A stretch of 64,000 bases of DNA from assembly GCA_019634735.1 (NCBI GenBank), contig JAHCAT010000012.1, forward strand, positions 1-64,000. The letters are read 5' to 3'. Below, piece after piece: positions 55,862-64,000 of the stretch. Each line of letters starts with the position of its first letter. Within the stretch, counting starts at the first letter, position 1. A model generated the notes under the pieces. The model did no database searches and was not told the DNA's origin. It saw only the letters and a list, made by a program, of their open reading frames with translations. Source of the DNA: Lysobacterales bacterium (GTDB lineage Bacteria; Pseudomonadota; Gammaproteobacteria; Xanthomonadales; UBA2363). Made by a program: the position numbers and the translations under genes.

Positions 55862-56049
55862 CTCCTTTGCGACGACCGGACCGGTCCGGGCCCGCCATTG
55901 TGCCGTCTGCGCGCCGGCCGCGCCGGAAGCCGCGCGTTCGCCCGGGGCGCGGGGCCGTTCCGCCGCGCACGCGCGCTGGCTGCGCGACCGACCCGGACGC
56001 GCGTACCCCCGCTCCGGCCGGCAGCGGTCTGGCTGCCCTGCCCCCCCCC

Positions 56050-56925
56050 CTACGGAACGATCAGCACGTCGCAGGGCGCCTCGGCGAGCAGGTGGTTGCT
56101 GACGCTGCCCAGAAACAGCGCGTCCAGCGCCGAGCCGCCTTGCTTGCCCAGCACCAGCAGGTCGGCATCGCTTGCCTCGATCTGCGCCATCAGCACGCTG
56201 GTCGGATAGCCCTCATGCACCACGCTCTCGACTTCATCGCCAAAGCCTGCCGCGGCGACCTTCTGGACCAGGGCCAGCCGTGCTTCCGCCAGGGCCCGCT
56301 GCCGGTGCCATTCGATGGCGTCGCGCTTGACGCCTGCGTGCGCCATCGCCACGCCCAGCGTGAAGTCGAGCGCGTGCACAGCTTGAATGCCCTGGCCGGC
56401 GACCCAGCGCGCTGCGGCAAGAATGCGCGCTGCGGCATCGGACAGGTCGAGGGCTGCGAGCACCTTCGAGTAGGGACCTGCGACGGGCCGCCGCACCACC
56501 AGCACCGCCTGCCGGCCGGCGCGTGCCAGGCGCGCCGGCGTGCTGCCGCCCAGGCTGCGGCGCAATGCGTGGTGGCCCCGCGCGCCGACCACGAGCAGAT
56601 CGTCGCCGGCAGCGGCATCGAGCACCTCCGGCAGCAGCCTTCCGACGCGGACCTCCGGACGGACCTTCGCGCCGGACTGCGCCGCCAGCGCGGACAGCGC
56701 GGACAGCGAGGCGTGCAGTCGTTGCGTCGCGCCGTCCCTGGCCAGGCGCTCGGCCTCGCCCGGCTCACCGAGCAGGCTGCGCAGCACGCTGAGCGGCCCG
56801 GCCTCGACCACATGCAGCGCCGTCACCGTGCCGCTGGCCGTGGCCGGCGCCAGATGCAGGGCGCGTTCCAGTGCCAGCTCGCCATCCGCGGAAAAATCGG
56901 TCGCAGCCAGGATGCCGGTGAACAT
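56050..56925 (-). CDS. Tandem universal stress protein (UspA, two domains)
   Basis: 291 residues, two Usp domains (about 1-145 and 150-291). The first has GARGHHALRRSLGGSTP and the second GKQGGSALDALFLGSVSN, the ATP-binding G-x2-G-x9-G(S/T) type motifs; start LAATDFSADG and LAALDLSD. Likely cytoplasmic, ATP-binding, with a role in stress survival. AAGGAG lies seven bases before the start at 56925. Single gene. Confidence 0.93.
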   Translation of the reverse strand: MFTGILAATDFSADGELALERALHLAPATASGTVTALHVVEAGPLSVLRSLLGEPGEAERLARDGATQRLHASLSALSALAAQSGAKVRPEVRVGRLLPEVLDAAAGDDLLVVGARGHHALRRSLGGSTPARLARAGRQAVLVVRRPVAGPYSKVLAALDLSDAAARILAAARWVAGQGIQAVHALDFTLGVAMAHAGVKRDAIEWHRQRALAEARLALVQKVAAAGFGDEVESVVHEGYPTSVLMAQIEASDADLLVLGKQGGSALDALFLGSVSNHLLAEAPCDVLIVP

Positions 56926-57265
56926 CGCAGTCTCCTTGTCGGTGTCGGGGCGTTGCGCCTGGCTGGATCGTACCCGCCCGCCGCCTGCAGGGCACCAGGC
57001 TGCCGGCCCGTCGCGGACCCTCGGCCCGTGTCGGGGCGCCCTGCTGCCGTATGCGGAGTGCCGGGCAGGCGCGCTGTCCGCCGCCGGCTGTCGCTTGCCG
57101 TCCCGACCGCGCGACGGTGCGGTGTCCGGCTGCTCGCAATCCGCCTTGGGGCCAAGCCCGGACACTCGGCACCGGCTGCGCGGACCCCCGCCAACCTGAA
57201 CCCGGATACCGTGCAACGCCTCGGACCCGTGGACGGCGGTCGCCGGCGTTTCCTACAGTGGCGGC
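56926..57265. other. Intergenic region without a gene (340 bp)
   Basis: Divergent gap between the Usp and thioredoxin-like genes. GC-rich with no repeat, terminator or conserved frame. TACAGT at 57254-57259 lies just before the thioredoxin-like gene. Confidence 0.6.
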
Positions 57266-58363
57266 ATGAACATCTGCCGCAGCTCCATGGGTCCCGCCGC
57301 GCTGATCCTTGCGCTGGCCACGCTGGCATTGCCGGGCGCCCTCATGGCCCAGGGCACCGTCATCGACGATACCGGGCGGGCCGGCCGCCTGCTGGCGGTG
57401 CTCGACCATGCCGCCTGGCTTGCCGACGGCGAGGCCAGCGACCGGCACATCTATGTCATCGCCAGCACCGACTGCGGCTATTGCGCGCGCCTGTTCGCGG
57501 ACAGCCGCAGCCATCGCGATGGCGTGCAGTTGCGCTGGCTGCTGGTCGGCACCCGTGCCGGCGGCGCCGGCGCGCTGCTGGCGGTCGACGATGCCGAGAC
57601 GCTGGGGCAGGTCTATGCCGGCGCATCACCCCCCGCCACCGACGACCTCGGCTACGCCCTGCTCGACGTCAACGCCTGGCTGCCGGGTCTGCTGGAGCTG
57701 GACCTGACGGTGACCCCCACCTTCGTGTTCCAGGGCCGCAGCGGGCTGCGAGTCGTGCCCGGCCTGGGCGACGGCCTGGCCGGGCTGCTGCCCCAGGTCC
57801 AGGCACGCCGCGGGGGAAGCGCCACCGAATCGCGCAGCCGGATCGTGCTGGCCGACGGGCCGGCCGCCGTGGCGCCGGCACCGATGACGCGCCTGATCAA
57901 TTTCCGGGAGAACCCGCTGCCCCTGTTCACCCTGCCCGACCAGCGGGCACTGGCTGCCGGGGAACTGGCGCCGCGGCAAAGCTATGCCGTGACCGGCCTG
58001 GTCGGCGACGACTGGATCCAGGTTGCGGCCCTGCAACGCACCGAAGCCGCTGGCGGCATCGTGCCCGGCTATCTGTACGCGCCCGACGAGGTGCGTCTGG
58101 CAAGACTGGACTATCGGATCGAGCCGGCTGCCGGCGAGCTGGCGGCCAGCGATGCACCACGCCCGGTACTGACCCATCCCGACCCCACGGCGCCGGTGAT
58201 CACCTGGCTGGCGCCGGGTGAGGTCCTGCCGCGCACCGGCAGGGTGCAGCGCGAGGAGGGACGCTGGACGGCGGTCGCCCTGTTCCGCGACGGCACCCCC
58301 GCTTTCGTGCCCGAGGCCGCCGCGGAGGACGTCCCGGACGCGGATCCTTCGGCCGGGGACTGA
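57266..58363 (+). CDS. Exported protein with thioredoxin-like fold (CxxC) and SH3-like tail
   Basis: 365 residues. A signal peptide (LILALATLALPGALMAQG) is followed by a thioredoxin-like domain with STDCGYCARLF (CxxC) and TVTPTFVF, where a cis-proline is expected, resembling DsbC/DsbG-type disulfide isomerases. The C-terminal half (about 195-345) looks like two SH3-type beta domains (ITWLAPGEVLPRTGRV). Starts at 57266 or 57287 (MGPAALILA). Substrate unknown. Confidence 0.72.
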   Translation: MNICRSSMGPAALILALATLALPGALMAQGTVIDDTGRAGRLLAVLDHAAWLADGEASDRHIYVIASTDCGYCARLFADSRSHRDGVQLRWLLVGTRAGGAGALLAVDDAETLGQVYAGASPPATDDLGYALLDVNAWLPGLLELDLTVTPTFVFQGRSGLRVVPGLGDGLAGLLPQVQARRGGSATESRSRIVLADGPAAVAPAPMTRLINFRENPLPLFTLPDQRALAAGELAPRQSYAVTGLVGDDWIQVAALQRTEAAGGIVPGYLYAPDEVRLARLDYRIEPAAGELAASDAPRPVLTHPDPTAPVITWLAPGEVLPRTGRVQREEGRWTAVALFRDGTPAFVPEAAAEDVPDADPSAGD

Positions 58364-58502
58364 TCCGGGGCGATCCGCGAAGGCCGCTGGCCTTGCCGGT
58401 CAACCGCCCGGAAGCAAGGCGCCCGGTCGTCTAAGCCACGTTCCCGCAGCGTGCAGCGCAGGGGTCGGACACCTTGCCGGCGTGAGGCACGGCGCGACCG
58501 GC

Positions 58503-61130
<2,628 letters not shown>

Positions 61131-61134
<4 letters not shown>

Positions 61135-61985
61135 CGGTTGCGTCGTGGCAGCGTGGGCGGCAAGCCGATGCCGCGTGCCGCCAGAGTGTAGCCCAGGGCG
61201 GCGGTCACCGGCCCCGGTTGCCAGCGGCGCGTGCCAAGGGCACGTACCGGCATCACCCCACGCACCGCGTTGCACAGGAACAGCTCGTCGGCCGCCTGCA
61301 GGTCGGCCGGTCGCAGCGCCCGCACCTGCACCGGCCAGCGCCGGCGCGCCCGGGCGAGCAGAAAGGCACGAGCGACGCCGGCAACGCCGCAGTGATCGAG
61401 CGCCGGGGTGGCCAGCACGCCGTCGCGGACCAGGAACAGATTGGCGGCAGTTGCGCACACCACATTGCCGTCGGTGTCCAGGCACAGGCCTTCGTCGATG
61501 CGCGGATCGCGCCACTCCGAGCGCGCCAGCACCTGCTCCAGCCGGTTGAGGTGCTTGAAGCCGGCCAGCGCCGGCTGCCGGGCCAGGCGCAGCCGGCACC
61601 AGCGCAGGCGCAGTCCGCGCTGGTAGAGCGCCGCGGCGGTCTCGGGCAAGGGCAGGCGTTGCACGACGCGCCGTGCCCCGGCCGCGCTGCCCGCGGCATA
61701 GCCACGGCCGCTGCCGCGGGTCAGCACCAGCTTGACCACGCAGTCGCGCCCGGCGGCGACCCGCGCGGCCTCGGCCAGCCAGGTCGCGGCGGGCGGCGAG
61801 GTCAGCGCCAGGCCCGCGGCACCGCGCGCCAGGCGGGCCATGTGGCCCGCCCACAGGGGCGCCTGGCCGGCCACGAAGCGGATCGTCTCGAACAGGCCGT
61901 CGCCATAGGCAAGACCGCGATCGTCGACGGCGAGCCGGTTCGCCGGCCGGCCGTCCACCAGGCAGGCGGCAGCGCCACGCATCAT
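61131..61985 (-). CDS. pabC: Aminodeoxychorismate lyase
   Basis: 284 residues, PLP-dependent fold type IV. RGLAYGDGLFETIRF is the typical N-terminal stretch and the PLP lysine lies in GFKHLNRLEQVLA; NLFLVRDGVLATP is the conserved turn. Converts aminodeoxychorismate to p-aminobenzoate, feeding folate. It overlaps mltG (ATGA). Upstream, ATGATG places its start on the last bases of pabB. Confidence 0.94.
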
Positions 61986-63340
61986 CGGTGTCCGAGCGCG
62001 GCCAGCAGACCGCCGGCCTTGCTGCGCGTCTCGGCCAGCTCGCGCGCCGGTACCGAGTCGGCGACGATGCCGGCACCGGTGCGGAAGCCCAGCGTCCGCC
62101 CCTGCTGCCAGGCACTGCGGATCAGGATGTTGAGGTCCATGTCGCCGCTGCGGTCCAGGTAGCCGATCGCACCGGTGTATGGGCCCCGCCCGGTGCCCTC
62201 CAGCTCGGCGATGATCTCCATGCAGCGCACCTTGGGGCAGCCGGTGATGGTGCCGCCCGGGAACAGGGCGCGCAGGATCGCGCCCGGGGTCGTGCCCGGG
62301 CGCAGTTCGCCGCTGACGTTGGAGACGATGTGGTGGACGTGGCTGTAACTCTCCAGCGCCATCAGTTCGTCGACGCGGATGCTGCCGGGCCGGCAGACCC
62401 GGCCCAGGTCGTTGCGCTCCAGATCGATCAGCATGACGTGCTCGGCGCGCTCCTTGGGATGGCCGATGAGCTCCGCCAGCAGCGCGCGGTCGCTCACTTC
62501 ATCCGCGCCGCGCGGACGCGTTCCGGCGATCGGACGGGTATCGATGCGGGTGCCACGCACGCGCAGCAGCCGCTCGGGGGAGGCGCTGAGCAGGGCGGCG
62601 CCAGCGAACCTCAGCAGTGCCGAGAACGGTGCCGGGCTGGCCTCGCGCAAGCAGCGGTACAGGACCACGGGATCCGGCGCCTCGGCGAAGCGCGCCTGCC
62701 AGGCGCGCGACAGGTTGACCTGGAACACGTCGCCCGCCCGCAGATACTCGAGGATCCGCGCCACGCCCGCCAGGAAACGCTCCGGCGGGTCCTCGTCGAG
62801 GGCCTCGAGCCCGGGCAGGTTCGAGGCCGAGGCGGATTCGGCGCAGGTATCGAGGTCGCTTGCCAGACGCCGGCACAGCGCCGCATGGCCGGGTTCGGCG
62901 ACCAGCACGGCGTCGCCCGCCGGCCGTGGCCTAAGCCAGGCCGCCGGTGTCCGCAGGGCCAGCGCCACCGGCAGTCCGGCACCCTCGAAAACGGGCAGGC
63001 GCAGCCCCGGCTCGAACTGCGCGACCGCCTCGTAACCCAGGTAGAGCAGCCACCCCCCAGCGAAGGGCAGACCGGCCGGTCGTGCCGGGGCGGGGCCTGC
63101 GGCCGCGAAGGCGGCGTCGAGAGCGGCCGCGAAATCGCTGCCGATGACACGGCCGCCCTGGTCGCGCACCACGCCATCGGCGCCCAGCACGATGCGTTCC
63201 CCGGAGGCCACCGGCAGCAGGTCGAGCGTGCCGGTGCGCGGACTTTCGGCGGCGCTCTCCAGGAACGCCGGATAGCGTTCCGGAGCGGCCGCGACCAGGG
63301 CCAGCGGATCGCCGTGCGCTGGCGCGGGCTGCGCGATCAC
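61982..63340 (-). CDS. pabB: Aminodeoxychorismate synthase component I
   Basis: 452 residues, about the E. coli length (453). Chorismate-binding domain motifs: FQVNLSRAWQARF, SPERLLRVRG, VMLIDLERNDLGRVC, GGTITGCPKVRCMEII and YTGAIGYLDRSGDMDLNI. The start is a GTG at 63340, 25 bases after the fabF stop; longer in-frame sequence lies inside fabF. The motif TRPIAGTRPRG carries Ala where the classical PabB has the nucleophile lysine (PIKGT), as in TrpE. Context (pabC, folate genes) argues for PabB. No pabA in the window. Confidence 0.9.
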   Translation of the reverse strand: MIAQPAPAHGDPLALVAAAPERYPAFLESAAESPRTGTLDLLPVASGERIVLGADGVVRDQGGRVIGSDFAAALDAAFAAAGPAPARPAGLPFAGGWLLYLGYEAVAQFEPGLRLPVFEGAGLPVALALRTPAAWLRPRPAGDAVLVAEPGHAALCRRLASDLDTCAESASASNLPGLEALDEDPPERFLAGVARILEYLRAGDVFQVNLSRAWQARFAEAPDPVVLYRCLREASPAPFSALLRFAGAALLSASPERLLRVRGTRIDTRPIAGTRPRGADEVSDRALLAELIGHPKERAEHVMLIDLERNDLGRVCRPGSIRVDELMALESYSHVHHIVSNVSGELRPGTTPGAILRALFPGGTITGCPKVRCMEIIAELEGTGRGPYTGAIGYLDRSGDMDLNILIRSAWQQGRTLGFRTGAGIVADSVPARELAETRSKAGGLLAALGHR

Positions 63341-63365
63341 GGCCGCGACGCGGGCCCGGGTGAGG

Positions 63366-64000
<635 letters not shown>

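Overview
The window is very GC-rich and densely coded. It reads as a chromosomal segment of a gammaproteobacterium, most likely of the Lysobacterales/Xanthomonadales. This placement is an inference from a 117-residue PilZ protein, the fabF-pabB-pabC-mltG-tmk-holB cluster, kinase-TPR receptors and several secreted proteins sharing a C-terminal D-x-[LI]-F-x-[ND]-G-F-E tag. I see no prophage, integrase or CRISPR array. One 158-bp MITE-like element has a 5-bp target duplication.

Layout. 1-797: repeats only (two heptanucleotide arrays around a paired palindromic element). 0.8-11.6 kb: rmuC, a peroxiredoxin, gyrA, a GT-C membrane glycosyltransferase, the overlapping operon mtnA-GT2-gtrA, a Sel1/prolyl-hydroxylase fusion and a DUF3011 protein. 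Then tRNA-Val(CAC). 12-25.4 kb: a secreted propeller protein, aldehyde dehydrogenase family 7, pyrD-murB, and two convergent groups of exported proteins (DUF1800-DUF1501 against a propeller protein and a dihaem cytochrome). 25.5-41.6 kb: a fused 2-oxoacid dehydrogenase E1, two Ser/Thr kinase-TPR receptors, a subtilase, gcdH with two small overlapping genes, a NodB deacetylase with an EamA transporter, and an FHA-GGDEF cyclase divergent from the second kinase. 41.6-48.8 kb: the membrane-stress operon RHH-pspA-yqiJ-flotillin, ispG, xseA and yigZ. 49-55 kb: a trimeric adhesin with a self-cleaving chaperone domain, a small tagged protein, a FadB-type enzyme, the MITE and pilZ. 55-64 kb: carbonic anhydrase, a tandem UspA protein, a thioredoxin-fold exported protein, then holB, tmk, mltG, pabC, pabB and fabF (truncated by the window end).

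How the genes work together. Aldehyde dehydrogenase 7, glutaryl-CoA dehydrogenase and the FadB-type enzyme fit lysine breakdown and beta-oxidation. GT2, GtrA and the GT-C enzyme could make, flip and use a polyprenyl-phosphate sugar. The kinase and FHA-GGDEF pair could couple protein phosphorylation to cyclic di-GMP. The fabF-holB block is a chain of start/stop overlaps.

Most unusual signals: (1) five heptanucleotide arrays (84-329 bp) whose 7-bp register never slips even where the unit changes, mostly G3N4 repeats on the minus strand, with paired palindromes beside them; (2) the shared short tag in six exported proteins; (3) an 11-bp direct repeat inside a candidate promoter spacer ahead of the RHH-pspA operon.
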